DNA from: Dichetophora obliterata
Taxonomy: Eukaryota > Arthropoda > Insecta > Diptera > Sciomyzidae
NCBI GenBank assembly: GCA_963920525.1
Contig: OY986438.1
Coordinates: forward strand, 126,424,920-126,488,919
Direction of reading: 5' to 3'
Length of the DNA stretch: 64,000 nucleotides
A program made the position numbers and the translations under genes. Positions 45,360-56,900 of the stretch are shown one piece after another (within the stretch, counting starts at the first letter, position 1; each line of letters begins with the position of its first letter). A model generated the notes under the pieces. That model did not search any database. It was not told the DNA's origin and worked only from the letters and a program-made list of their open reading frames with translations.

Positions 45360-45425
45360 TTGGAGTAGTTTTTAGTGTGTAGAACTCTCGATCGGAAGGC
45401 GCGAGTTTGATCCTCACGCTTGCAA
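45360..45425 (+). mobile_element. tRNA-like SINE head (possible)
   Basis: TGGTTTGGAGTAG resembles an A box and GAGTTTGATCC fits a B box in 8 of 11 positions, 40 bp downstream, with CTCGATCGGAAGGCGCGAGT between as an anticodon-like arm. It is followed by an AT-rich body. It is unlike the two well-supported SINEs. Low confidence. Confidence 0.35.
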
Positions 45426-45429
45426 AGAA

Positions 45430-46895
45430 ATATTTTTAATTTTATATCCTCTTGTTGTAATAGACGCAAGTAAAAAAACGACAACAATTCTAAGAAAAGA
45501 GGTGTATGGAAAAAAGTGTCGTTTTTCAGATTTCACTCAAGCAAATCACAAAAAGAGGCGTAGAAAGCTTCGCTTAAAAAAAAAACAAAGGTTGCGTCGC
45601 TCGATGTCTACAGTATAGACAGCTTTTAGTTATCGCAAATATAACTTAATGCTCTTGTAAATTCAGTTTATTTATTTTAATTAAAAAGTTCAGAAATAGA
45701 ATAAAAGCAAGAACAGTTATTTGCCTCCCATACATTGCTTAATATATTAAGTTCACTTAAGATTATAACCTTCAGAGGTTAAATAAAGTCCTTTCAATAT
45801 AATTAGTAGTCATTGAAAAAAATTCTGTGCCAACAATTTTGTAAATATTTTCTACCATATTCATTCAAATAATTTAAATTGGCATGTTGATATAAATTAT
45901 TTCGAAATTTATTGATGCAATACTTTCATGAATTAAATGCGAGCTTTTTCCCGAATAGCTTATGAAAATGTTAAAAAAAACATACCATTTCGTCCTGCTC
46001 GCCAGTAATTAAGTAATTTAAAATTATGCGCATATTTCGAACAATGGCATTCATTGCATGCTTTTAGTCACGAACGCTAATTGCTAATGAGTTTTTGTAT
46101 TTGCAGAGATTGCCGATTTTGCAGAGATTGCCGATTTACCTACAGAGATTTTTTTACCCTTTTGCAATTTTATGTATGTGAACACGAATAACCAAACAAT
46201 AATAAATACACAACTTTTTCAAATAAAAGTTCGACTAAATGTTATGATAGAGATAGCAAATTTTAACTTCAATGTGACACAGTAAGAGCAAGAGTGGTTT
46301 TTTTCATTAGCCCTAATTTCAGCTTTCAGTTTTTGTAATATATCCAACCGAATGTGACTCAGAGTCACTTATCAGAAATTGACACATTTCCACCAGGACG
46401 AATTAAATGAAAGTGGCCGCATTTTTCTTTTTTCTTTTTTTGTATTTTACATTTAATGTATTATAATGTACAGAAAAACAATATTAAAAAAGTATAAACG
46501 ATATTGAAAAAAAAATTATGAAAATAGGTACGTGGTTTTTTAATTCCGAAAGTAACAGCTCCCTGAACTCCGAATTACGTACCTAGAAGACTTTTTTAAT
46601 TTAAAAGATATTTTGATATCTTGTAAGTTAAGTTCAGAGAATTGGAATTATCTGAATTCTGTTTTGTTTTTCCACAATATTAAATGAAGATTGGTTAAAT
46701 TCAAAGTAGCTTAACCTTTATCATCCCAAGCATGCGAAATTTCATTCGACTTGTGCAAAACTCATGTCAGTTCATAGTAATAGGCCTTTAAAAATAACAC
46801 TGAGAGAAAAAAAAGAAGGCCGTTCCAATAATCAAAATAAAGTACTGTTAAAATAATGGTTATAATAAATGCAAACTATATATCTTCCTACGAAT
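45430..46895. other. Gene-free region
   Basis: AT-rich; holds a small direct duplication of TTGCAGAGATTGCCGATTT at 46101-46137. No coding sequence recognised. Confidence 0.4.
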
Positions 46896-46898
46896 TAA

Positions 46899-47071
46899 GG
46901 CTGTGTGCGAGTTGATCTAAATGCGACCTAAACTAAATAGTGTCGATAAGGCAGTGCTTCCTAATTTAGGAAGCATTTAGGTAGCTCGAGAATTTTATAA
47001 ATTATTTAGGAAGCACTGCCTTATCGACCCAATTTAGTTTAGATCGCATTTTGATCATTTCGCACACAGCC
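46899..47071. mobile_element. PIF/Harbinger-type MITE, 173 bp
   Basis: TIRs of about 65 bp start GGCTGTGTGCGAGTTGATCT and, reversed, GGCTGTGTGCGAAATGATCA, and continue through CTAAACTAAAT and GTCGATAAGGCAGTGCTTCC. The target duplication is TAA (46896-46898 and 47072-47074), as expected for PIF/Harbinger (TWA). The two arms leave only about 40 bp of spacer, so the whole element folds into a hairpin. Confidence 0.85.
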
Positions 47072-47074
47072 TAA

Positions 47075-47895
47075 ATTAACTTTTTAAATAAAATAGAAAT
47101 AGTAAAATAATTGAATACTTTATGATGAAATGTTAATTATATTTACATTTTCTTGTGAGACATATTACATATTTCATATATGACAAGTCATTACCCCTAA
47201 ACTACTACTGTTAACAAGACTTCCTGCTTGCAAGCGCAAGCTTCGAAGGACACCTAAAAAATAGCCCAGGACTTTTGAGTAAGCCATTTGGGAGTCTAGG
47301 GATATTTATCCGTGATATTTTTTTTATAAAAATTTTCGACACCGTTTTTATTTTTTTTATTAGGACCCACAGAAGGATGGACCCGAAGAAATGTTGAAAG
47401 TGAAAAAATAATGGAATCTAACCCTCTAGTGCTTAACTCGGAAAAAATAAGAACCATTTTCGAAATATTTCGACACTTCTAGGGGGCACTTAGAGGATTG
47501 CAAATGTGGGAAGTTTTATTCAAAAGAAATGTTGAAGGTGAACCATATGTAGGACTATCTTCTACATTTGATTACTTTAGTGGTAAATTTGGTGGAGAAA
47601 TTATGTATTTTCTATATTTTTTTTTATAAGGAAACTATCAGAAGGGAGTCATATGAGTGTAGGTGTGTTCCGAAGAATTGTTGGAAAGAGAAAATAAAAA
47701 TATCACTGATGGTATCTTTCACTAATTTAGGAAGATTTGTAAAAATTTTGCCAAACATAAATTCCTTGCTTCAGAATATTTGTCGAGTGTTTCATGTGTT
47801 ATGCCCACATCATGTCCATATATGTCCACACCACATGGACACAAAAAGTAAAAAAAGTGTAGAGCACTCGTTGCAGGTGTCTGATGTGGAATAAC
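47075..47895. other. Gene-free region with weak ~140-bp periodicity
   Basis: AAGAAATGTTGAAAGTGAA (47387), AAGAAATGTTGAAGGTGAA (47523) and AAGAATTGTTGGAAAGAGAA (47675) suggest a decayed tandem repeat of about 136-152 bp. No gene. Confidence 0.4.
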
Positions 47896-48122
47896 TTCAA
47901 CTTCACATAGGAATTGTAATTCAGAGAAAATCAATCGAAATTCTGAAATTACATTTAAAATTCCGAAGTAATCAATTGTAAGTCAGAATCAATCAATTGA
48001 AATTCAGAATAAATCAATTAAAATTCAGAATAAATCAATTGAAATTCAGAATTAATAAATTGAAATTTAAAATTAATCAGTTGAAATTCAGACGTAATCA
48101 ATTAAAATTAAGAATAGATAAC
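47896..48122 (+). repeat. 21-bp minisatellite, left flank
   Basis: About ten imperfect units of the form AATTCAGAATAAATCAATTGA. It runs straight into the hexanucleotide array. The opposite-orientation version lies at 50400-50575. Confidence 0.85.
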
Positions 48123-49400
48123 TAAAAGTTTTTCAAAAAAGTAACGATAATGGTAGCGATAATGGTAGCGATAATGGTAGCGATAATGGTAATGGTAGTA
48201 GAAATGGTTGTGGTAATGGTACTGGTAACGGTTGTGCTAATGGTAATGGTAATGGTACTGGTACTGGTAATGGTAAAGGTAAAGGTAAAGGTAAAGGTAA
48301 AGGTAAAGGTAAAGGTAAAGGTAAAGGTAAAGGTAAAGGTAAAGGTAAAGGTAAAGGTAAAGGTAAAGGTAAAGGTAAAGGTAAAGGTAAAGGTAAAGGT
48401 AAAGGTAAAGGTAAAGGTAAAGGTAAAGGTAAAGGTAAAGGTAAAGGTAAAGGTAAAGGTAAAGGTAAAGGTAAAGGTAAAGGTAAAGGTAAAGGTAAAG
48501 GTAAAGGTAAAGGTAAAGGTAAAGGTAAAGGTAAAGGTAAAGGTAAAGGTAAAGGTAAAGGTAAAGGTAAAGGTAAAGGTAAAGGTAAAGGTAAAGGTAA
48601 AGGTAAAGGTAAAGGTAAAGGTAAAGGTAAAGGTAAAGGTAAAGGTAAAGGTAAAGGTAAAGGTAAAGGTAAAGGTAAAGGTAAAGGTAAAGGTAAAGGT
48701 AAAGGTAAAGGTAAAGGTAAAGGTAAAGGTAAAGGTAAAGGTAAAGGTAAAGGTAAAGGTAAAGGTAAAGGTAAAGGTAAAGGTAAAGGTAAAGGTAAAG
48801 GTAAAGGTAAAGGTAAAGGTAAAGGTAAAGGTAAAGGTAAAGGTAAAGGTAAAGGTAAAGGTAAAGGTAAAGGTAAAGGTAAAGGTAAAGGTAAAGGTAA
48901 AGGTAATGGTAATGGTAAAGGTAAAGGTAAAGGTAAAGGTAAAGGTAAAGGTAAAGGTAAAGGTAAAGGTAAAGGTAAAGGTAAAGGTAAAGGTAAAGGT
49001 AAAGGTAAAGGTAAAGGTAAAGGTAAAGGTAAAGGTAAAGGTAAAGGTAAAGGTAAAGGTAAAGGTAAAGGTAAAGGTAAAGGTAAAGGTAAAGGTAAAG
49101 GTAAAGGTAAAGGTAAAGGTAAAGGTAAAGGTAAAGGTAAAGGTAAAGGTAAAGGTAAAGGTAAAGGTAAAGGTAAAGGTAAAGGTAAAGGTAAAGGTAA
49201 AGGTAAAGGTAAAGGTAAAGGTAAAGGTAAAGGTAAAGGTAAAGGTAAAGGTAAAGGTAAAGGTAAAGGTAAAGGTAAAGGTAAAGGTAAAGGTAAAGGT
49301 AAAGGTAAAGGTAAAGGTAAAGGTAAAGGTAAAGGTAAAGGTAAAGGTAAAGGTAAAGGTAAAGGTAAAGGTAAAGGTAAAGGTAAAGGTAAAGGTAAAG
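48123..49400 (+). repeat. GGTAAA hexanucleotide array
   Basis: A degenerate lead-in (GGTAGC, GGTACT, GGTAAC variants, 48147-48271), then about 188 consecutive GGTAAA units from 48272 to 49399, interrupted only by two GGTAAT units at 48902-48913. Open frames run through it on both strands because the unit has no stop codon in them; they encode Lys-Val or Thr-Phe dipeptide runs and are not genes. Confidence 0.97.
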
Positions 49401-50390
49401 GTTATGGTTAAGGTTATGGTAATGGTAATGGTAATGGTAATGGTAATGGTAATGGTAATGGTAATGGTAATGGTAATGGTAATGGTAATGGTAATGGTAA
49501 TGGTAATGGTAATGGTAATGGTAATGGTAATGGTAATGGTAATGGTAATGGTAATGGTAATGGTAATGGTAATGGTAATGGTAATGGTAATGGTAATGGT
49601 AATGGTTATGGTAATAAGAATCGTAATGGTAATGGCAATGGTAATGGTTATGGTAATGGTTATGGTTATGGTAATGGTAATGGTAATGGTATTCGTAATG
49701 GTAATGGTAGTGGTAATGGTAATGGTAATGGTAATGGTAATGGTAATGGTAATGGTAATGGTAATGGTAATGGTAATGGTAATGGTAATGGTAATGGTAA
49801 TGGTAATGGTAATGGTAATGGTAATGGTAATGGTAATGGTAATGGTAATGGTAATGGTAATGGTAATGGTAATGGTAATGGTAATGGTAATGGTAATGGT
49901 AATGGTAATGGTAATGGTAATGGTAATGGTAATGGTAATGGTAATGGTAATGGTAATGGTAATGGTAATGGTAATGGTAATGGTAATGGTAATGGTAATG
50001 GTAATGGTAATGGTAATGGTAATGGTAATAGTAATGGTAATGGTAATGGTAATGGTAATGGTAATAGTAATGTTAATGGTAATGGTAATGGTAATAGTAA
50101 TGGTAATGGTAATGGTAATGGTAATGGTAATGGTAATGGTAATGGTAATAGTAATGGTAATGGTAATGGTAATGGTAATGGTAATGGTAATGGTAATGGT
50201 AATGGTAATGGTAATGGTAATGGTAATGGTAATGGTAATGGTAATAGTAATGGTAATGGTAATGGTAATGGTAATGGTAATGGTAATGGTAATGGTAATG
50301 GTAATGGTTATGGTAATGGCAATGGTAATGGTAATTTGAATGGTTATTATAATGGTAATGGTAATTGTATGGGTGATAATAATTACCAAA
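49401..50390 (+). repeat. GGTAAT hexanucleotide array
   Basis: After a short transition (GGTTATGGTTAAGGTTATGG) the unit changes to GGTAAT, about 150 copies, with scattered GGTTAT, GGCAAT, AGTAAT variants. Variants are commoner here than in the GGTAAA block, and rise again at the right edge (50310-50390). Confidence 0.97.
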
Positions 50391-50580
50391 TTTTGAACGA
50401 GAATTTTTAAATTCAATTGACTTTTTCTGAATGTCAATTGATCTGATCTGAATTTGAATTGATCTTTTCCGATTTTCAAACGATCTTTTCTGAATTTCAA
50501 ATAGAATTTCTGTGTATAAATATATCTTTTCTAATTTTCGATTGATCTTATCTGAAATTCAAATGAAATAAAACGGAAAA
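50391..50580 (-). repeat. 21-bp minisatellite, right flank, inverted
   Basis: On the minus strand, units of the form AATTCAGAAAAGATCAATTGA repeat about eight times, the same motif as the left flank in opposite orientation. The two flanks thus make a diverged inverted repeat around the hexanucleotide core. Confidence 0.8.
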
Positions 50581-50889
50581 CATAAACAAATTATTCTTCC
50601 GACTTTGTTTATTTTGGATATGTCTGCCATCTATAATAGGGCTGCCATAATTCTACAACACTGAACCGGAACACTTTTGCACATTTTTCATATTTTTATC
50701 TACTACATAACTGTTTATTAAAAAAACCAAAAAACAAACAACAAATAATTCACAGGTATATAGAGTATGTAATACATATATAATATCGTAATTTGTAATT
50801 TAACAAAAATTAAAAATTTAATAATAACGAAAGTTCACTCAATGAATTAAACAAATTTTTAGTCTTCTTATTTATAATTACGGCTTGGC

Positions 50890-52440
50890 TCAATCATATT
50901 TTGCAGTTTTTTTTTGTTTGCTCAAGAACATGCTTTTGCGTTTGAATATAATTATAAAAGTCTGTACATGGCATGGAATAGTTAAATTTGCATTGCATAA
51001 TGCTTTCCAAGGTGGTTATGTTTAGCACGTTTCTTTCCTTACTCCATTGCGACGAGATCAGAGAAAATACTCGCTCAACATTTGCATCGTGTCCCGGAAT
51101 AGCGCACAAAAATTGAACTATTTTCAATAAGTTGCATTTTCGCTCGTTTTCTTTAGTATTTAAAAAGAAATACTTCATTTTCCATTCATATCTTTTAAAT
51201 ACCAATCTTCGTTTTGATCAATTATGAATGACTTTAATAACATCCAGTTAAAAACTTCATATTTTTCTAATGGCTTACCCCATTGCTGTAAATATTTTAT
51301 TATAGTAAAAAAAGTTATGAACGTCTCTTTCAAATTGTACAACTTGCGTAGAAAGAAGAATATTAACTTTCAAATTTTCAAATAAGCTCTGCGTTTGATT
51401 ACCAATAAACATTTGATCTAATCTTTCTTTCAAGGTGTTTGTGGTTTCAGTTATATATTGTGCAACTTGTATTACTGAAAGATTTTTATTTTTAATTCTG
51501 TTAATTTGTTTTTCAACAAGCAATGATTGACTGCGAAAAAAATGCAAATAAACTTCAGCGAAAGGGTTTTTTAAGAAATCAATAAAATTTGTAGGGCATT
51601 TTCTTCAACTGAAAAAAAGTTTCTGAGTGGCTGCCAAAGTTGTAAAATGCGCTGAATTGCTGGAACTAACGATAGCCACCAGCTTCTTGAATGACTATTG
51701 CATTATACTCTGTTTCAGCCTTTTCGCAAAAATCTTTCAAACGCTCAGTCCTCACCTCAGTCCTCAAAAAATTTATAAATTTTCAATACGAAGGACTCAA
51801 TATCAATCGCTCAACATCTGCTGCAGTAGATACTGCATTGTGGAGTATATGTGCTGGACATGCTATTCCTTCTATATCTTTGTGCAAAATGTCTTTTAAT
51901 TTGTGGAAAATATTGTTTACGCCTCATCTTTCCCTTTCTACAAAATTTGTGTTGATGTTTTGTTTTGATTTGTGTCTGCGCCTAATGCCACAAGATTTTT
52001 CAAGGGAATATTGTATTGTTTCGGAGTGTCTACGCACAGTTTCAGCGGTTTCATTTGGTAAACTGGTTAACTAAAGTAACTTTATTTGCATCCCCTCTTC
52101 TTCATTTTGACATTTTTAGAGACATTTTTAGACATTTTTGCAGCAACTTTCGAGTCCGGAAATAACATTTTATTTTGTTTGGCTGTACAATCCACAGAGC
52201 TAAAAGACTTTTAATGATTGACTGTTTTAAACGCTGCAGTTAACTCGGCAATACAGATCAGTTCCTCTTGCTTAGAGTTCTGGTTAACAAGAAATGTAGT
52301 TAAATCTCCTGAAGTTGTTGCCACACTCAAGTTTCGTTGTCTGAACATGGGCAGAAATACTAGACTTTCCATCATGGCTGATCGATATATAATAATTACA
52401 AATAGAATACTGAGCTTCATGCTCATTTCTGCCTCTTTTT
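50890..52440 (-). pseudogene. hAT/BED-type transposase pseudogene
   Basis: Read from 52440 downward: ELTAAFKTVNH, then VDCTA-like and NKMLFPDSKVAAKMS blocks, GIACPAHILHNAVSTAADV (about 51880-51825), TERLKDFCEKAETEYNAI, an insertion-domain-like stretch (51547-51275, RSQSLLVEKQINRI), and last the C-terminal hAT dimerisation block PGHDANVERVFSLISSQWSK followed by ERNVLN (51205-50894). This order fits a hAT lineage with a BED-like N-terminus that is common in insects. There are stops at about five points. No TIR or 8-bp duplication was found. It is not the source of the 24.0-25.6 kb element as far as I can tell. Confidence 0.75.
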
Positions 52441-52779
52441 ATGAATGATCATTCTCTTGTGTAACTGCCTAAAAATTTACACTTTCTTTTTGGCATTTTT
52501 CGTAAAAATTTCTGAAAAATATTGAAAACTTATACAATAACTTATTTACCAACAGAAAATTTCCAGTACAGGAACAGCAAAAACAACAGAAAATAAATAG
52601 CAAGAAACAACCACACCAACTTCAGCTAATTACAAAAATTGCTTAAATAAAATCAGCTGTTGCTAGATATGCAAAGAAACAAACAAAAATTTCAACATTT
52701 TTAGAAAACTACAAAAAAGTTTTACCAGTGCTGTGATATTAATTTTAACATAAATTGTTTTATATATTTCCTTAATACT

Positions 52780-52923
52780 AACTGCATGTTTATGTAAAAC
52801 GAAACTAAGGCTGAACGTGGTGCGAGACCCGGTAAGCAATGCATTTTTCCATATCAAAAATTTGGTTGCTCTTTTATTTCACGACGTTCAGCCTTCGTTT
52901 CGTTTTACATAGACATGCAGTTA
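52780..52923. repeat. Inverted repeat, 38-40 bp arms
   Basis: TAACTGCATGTTTATGTAAA and on to GGCTGAACG (52780-52817) pairs with CGTTCAGCC through ACATGCAGTTA (52884-52923), about 90 percent. It is 27 bp left of the Gypsy LTR. Probably a small MITE; its TTA ends could be a target duplication. Confidence 0.75.
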
Positions 52924-52950
52924 GACCCTTAAAAATAATAAATTTAATTT

Positions 52951-53621
52951 TGTAGCGGATGTTTTATTCAAGTTTTTATTCATTTTAAATTATTTACAAT
53001 ACTTATAAATGAAGTTAAATTTCATATGTTTATTTCATTTTTCTAAGTTTCAATTAAATTGCCACTTCTGTATGTTTTGCGTTGAACATAATTGATTTCT
53101 ATTACTAGTTAAACATTTTTTTTAAACCGCTCTTTCTTATTGTTTGTGTAAAAGAGCTCACTAACGTTAATGCTCAAACTAATCACTTGCTAATCGCTTA
53201 ACTAAAAAGTTCTCTTGAGTGAAGTCTGTTTAAAATTATATGCTTAAGTATACACATTTTCGTTATGCTCAAAGATTAATTATATGTTTACTCTTTCCCT
53301 AATATGTTCACACTCAAATTGATTGTTAAATATTGAACGCACAAAGTTTTTGTGATCATTCGCATCGAAACGTCAACCAATAAAGGTCACTGCTGTGCAA
53401 TTAAAGAAAACTGCTGACTTCGTTTGATTTCAATATTTTTATAAAAAGTTATCAAATATATTAAGACGCAAGCTGACAATAATTTGGCTCTTGTGGCTAA
53501 TATATATATAATATTTAAACCCATAACGAGGACGGGTACAGACGCCAAAGCTGTCATACCCGGACCGTTAATATAACCGTAAAATCAGATTAAATATTAG
53601 CATTAAAAGCAATTCTTTACA
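52951..53621 (+). repeat. 5' LTR
   Basis: 671 bp, TG...CA ends. It contains an AATAAA at 53379-53384 that would serve for polyadenylation in the 3' copy. No differences from the 3' LTR were seen by eye. Confidence 0.95.
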
Positions 53622-53623
53622 AT

Positions 53624-53634
53624 TGGCGCCCAAC
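53624..53634 (+). promoter_or_regulatory. Primer binding site, tRNA-Lys type
   Basis: TGGCGCCCAAC begins two bases after the LTR. It matches the tRNA-Lys type site used by gypsy-like elements. Confidence 0.8.
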
Positions 53635-53724
53635 TAAAAAACCTGCGAAACAGAAATAAACAAATTTAATTGCAAATATAATATTGAAGAACCGCTTTAT
53701 CACCGCTATATTTCATTTGAGCTG

Positions 53725-53840
53725 TTGTTGCAGTTGCCGAATTTAGCACTGTTGCTGTGGCTAAGAATAGTTGTTGTTGTTGCAGTTGCCGAATTTAACA
53801 CTGTTGCTGTGGCGAAGAATTATTGTTGTTGTTGTTGCTA
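53725..53840 (+). repeat. Tandem duplication in the leader
   Basis: The ~55-bp unit GTTGTTGCAGTTGCCGAATT, then (A/T)GCACTGTTGCTGTGGC and AAGAAT, occurs twice between PBS and gag, joined by GTTGTT runs. It lengthens the untranslated leader. Confidence 0.75.
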
Positions 53841-53966
53841 TATCATCAGTGTTGTTGTTGTGCTTGAGGGATTTGGCATACTTACATAAAATCATACAAG
53901 AAGTTCTAATTATTGCAATTTGCATATCGTCATTAGCTGAAACTATTTTTTTGTCTTAATCGCAAA

Positions 53967-56900
53967 ATGCGTAGAAGCCCCCGAAATACACCGACGAATG
54001 GTAATACTGGTGTTCCAAACGAAGCAAATATGTCAAATAGTCAGAAAAACCAAAATGCTGCTGTTCAAAGTAATGGCTCAGTTAATATAAATTTAACAGA
54101 ACAACAATTTAGGGAGTTGATAGGAGGTCTTAGCATTAGACGAGAAAATATATCGACGTTTAGCACGTGTACTGCTCGTTTCAGTGGTGGCAGTTATAGT
54201 ACAAATATTGAAGATTTTTTAGCGACCATTTTAGTATACAAAGAAGCTGAAAGCATTTCTGACAGTCACGCCTTATCGAGCTTCCCACTGCTCTTAGAAG
54301 GTTACGCATCATCATGGTGGCAAGGGGTTAAACATGAAGCAAAATCGTTCGATGAGGCAATGGATCTTTTAAAAAAAGCTTTTGCTCCACCTAAGCCAGA
54401 TTGGCGCGTATTTAGCGAGATCTGTCAGGAAAAACAAAACTTTTTTGAAACAACTGACAGTTTTATATGCAAAAAGAGAAGATTGTTTGCACAGTTATCA
54501 GAAAAGTTGTCGGAAAATACTATGCTCAATATCATTTTTTCACAACTGCAGCTTAAGATAAGAGAAAAAGTCTCCAGGGATAGCGTTAGCACGTTTCAGG
54601 ATCTTTTAGCTAAAGCCAGGGAAATTGAGATGTTAGTAAATGAAAATAAAGCGCATGGTAGGAATAATGCTGAAAATGAAAATTCAAAAATTTCTGATAA
54701 AACCGAAAAGTCAACCAAACGTTGTACCTACTGTAGAAAAAAAAACCATGTAGCTGAAAACTGTTTTAAGAAAATTGAAGCGGATAGAAAAAGCAAAGCG
54801 AATATTCAGGAAACCAACATTAATTGTTATGGGTGTGGTGCAGCAGGATATTACCGATCTAACTGTCCACACTGTAATCACACCAACCAAAAAAATAGCC
54901 CAGCGCTGCTAGATTTTAATGCGATACAGACGACTGTCGTTGGACGAAATGTACCCACTGTTGACATAAACGTTAACGGGTTAAAAGGCGAGGCATATTT
55001 TGATACCGCGGCAAGGACAAGTGTCGCAGGGTTTTACTTGTATGAAAAACTAAAAAAAATGAACGTTGAATTCCAAAGGGTATTTGCTGAAATAATATTA
55101 GCAGACGGAATACCACGCAAAGAAATTGTATACGCCACCATTGCTGACATAGTTATAGGAAGTAGATATAAACGCATTCGTTTTATTTGTCTGCCAAATG
55201 CCAAGGACAACAGAACCTTACTCGGCATTGACTTTCTGGAACAATGTGGAATCGTTATGGATCTAGCTCAAAGAAACTGGCATTTTAAAGATGATCCTTT
55301 CAAGCATTTTGAATTTAAAATGCATCAACACAATGCCTACAGTGTGACTCTCACACAAGCAAATATAATTGAGCATGACAATAATTTAAATACAAACTCA
55401 AAGGATATCAATGAATTTATAGATTGGTTTGAGAAATCAAATTCACAAAAAGAAGGTTATCAAACTCCAACACACCTTAAGTTCAGTAACTACGATTATT
55501 CACCTGGCAACATTAATAAAATTTTTGAAAACTCAGTTCCTCTTAATTTTCATCCCAAAGTTAATAAGAAATATGAAAACCTTTTTCCTCCTATGAAAAA
55601 GATGAAAGCCGATGAAAAACCTGAAAGTTTTATTTGTCATGGCATAAATTTAAATTCTATTGAAATAAAGTTACGTCCAGATGAAGGACCTCATGTAAGC
55701 ACAAACGAGAAAAATCAATTGGAAAATCTTCTAGAACAAGAGAAAGAAATTTTTGAGGATATCACAAACCCGATTCCTCACATTGAACATTATATAAAAA
55801 CGGGGTCACATGAACCTATTGCTACAAATCCATATAGAATTTCTCCTAAAATGAAGCAAAGCTTGAAGACTGAAATCGATGACATGCTTAATAAAGGTAT
55901 TATTTCTGAAAAAAAATCTCCCTGGGCATTCCCTGTTGTATTGATTCCGAAAAAAAACGGAAACATAAGAGTGTGCGTGGATTATCGCCGATTAAATGCC
56001 ATAACCGAAACCGATACGTATCCACTTCCAAGGATAGACGACCTCCTGCATGCAGCTAAAACAACGCCTTATATGTCCACGCTGGATTTGAAATCTGGCT
56101 ATTGGCAAATAAAGATTGCAGAAAAGGACAAACTAAAAACCGCATTTACTACTCCATTCGGCATATATGTTTTCAACCGAATGCCTTTTGGCTTAAAAAA
56201 TGCGCCAGCAACTTTTCAGCGGTTAATAGACAAATTTCGCTCTGGACTACCAAATATCTTAATACTAGCATATTTGGATGATATAATAATTTGTTCCAAA
56301 GATATTGTTACTCATATTTCAGAACTACAGCAAACGTTCAGGCGATTAAGAGAATTTGGTTTTCACTTAAACAGAGAAAAATGCTACTTTTGTCGGCCAG
56401 AAGTTAAATATTTGGGCCACATTCTTACAGTCAATGGCCTTAAAATTGACCCAGAAAAAACGGATGCCATTTTAAAACGTCCAAGTCCAAAAAATATGAA
56501 ACAACTTATTTCATTTCTTCAAACATGCTCGTGGTATCGTCGTTTCATGCCAAACTTTGCCGAAATATCTAAGCCTCTTTCTACGTTAACAAAGAAGCAC
56601 TCAGTTTGGAAATGGTCAACGGAAGAACAAGCATCGTTTGATATGTTAAAGCAGCTGCTAACGTCACCACCAATATTGCAACAGGTTAATGAAGATCAAC
56701 CATTTTTTTTAAAAACAGATGCAAGCAATTATGCTATCGGTGCAGTTCTACTGCAGGGGGAGAAGGATCAGGAGCACCCTATCGAATATGCCAGTCGATT
56801 ACTGCTCCCAGCAGAAAGAAATTATTCCACCACGGAACGTGAAGCATTAACGGTAGTTTGGGCCGTGCAAAAATTTCGCGGTTATATAGAAGGCTCCGAG

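Noticed and set aside
48272..50340. Telomere-like repeat
   Set aside because: GGTAAA/GGTAAT is not the insect TTAGG repeat, and the array is internal.
48122..50500. Open frames of 729 and 792 codons on opposite strands (Lys-Val/Met-Val and Thr-Ile/Thr-Phe runs)
   Set aside because: They are translations of the stop-free hexanucleotide array. Dipeptide monotony and presence on both strands show that they are not genes.
51627..52074. Plus-strand frames over the hAT pseudogene
   Set aside because: They are antisense shadows of the decayed transposase, whose blocks read on the minus strand.
53771..53959. Short frame before gag in the Gypsy leader
   Set aside because: It is the translation of GTT/CTG repeats in the leader and ends before the gag start; no sign of function.
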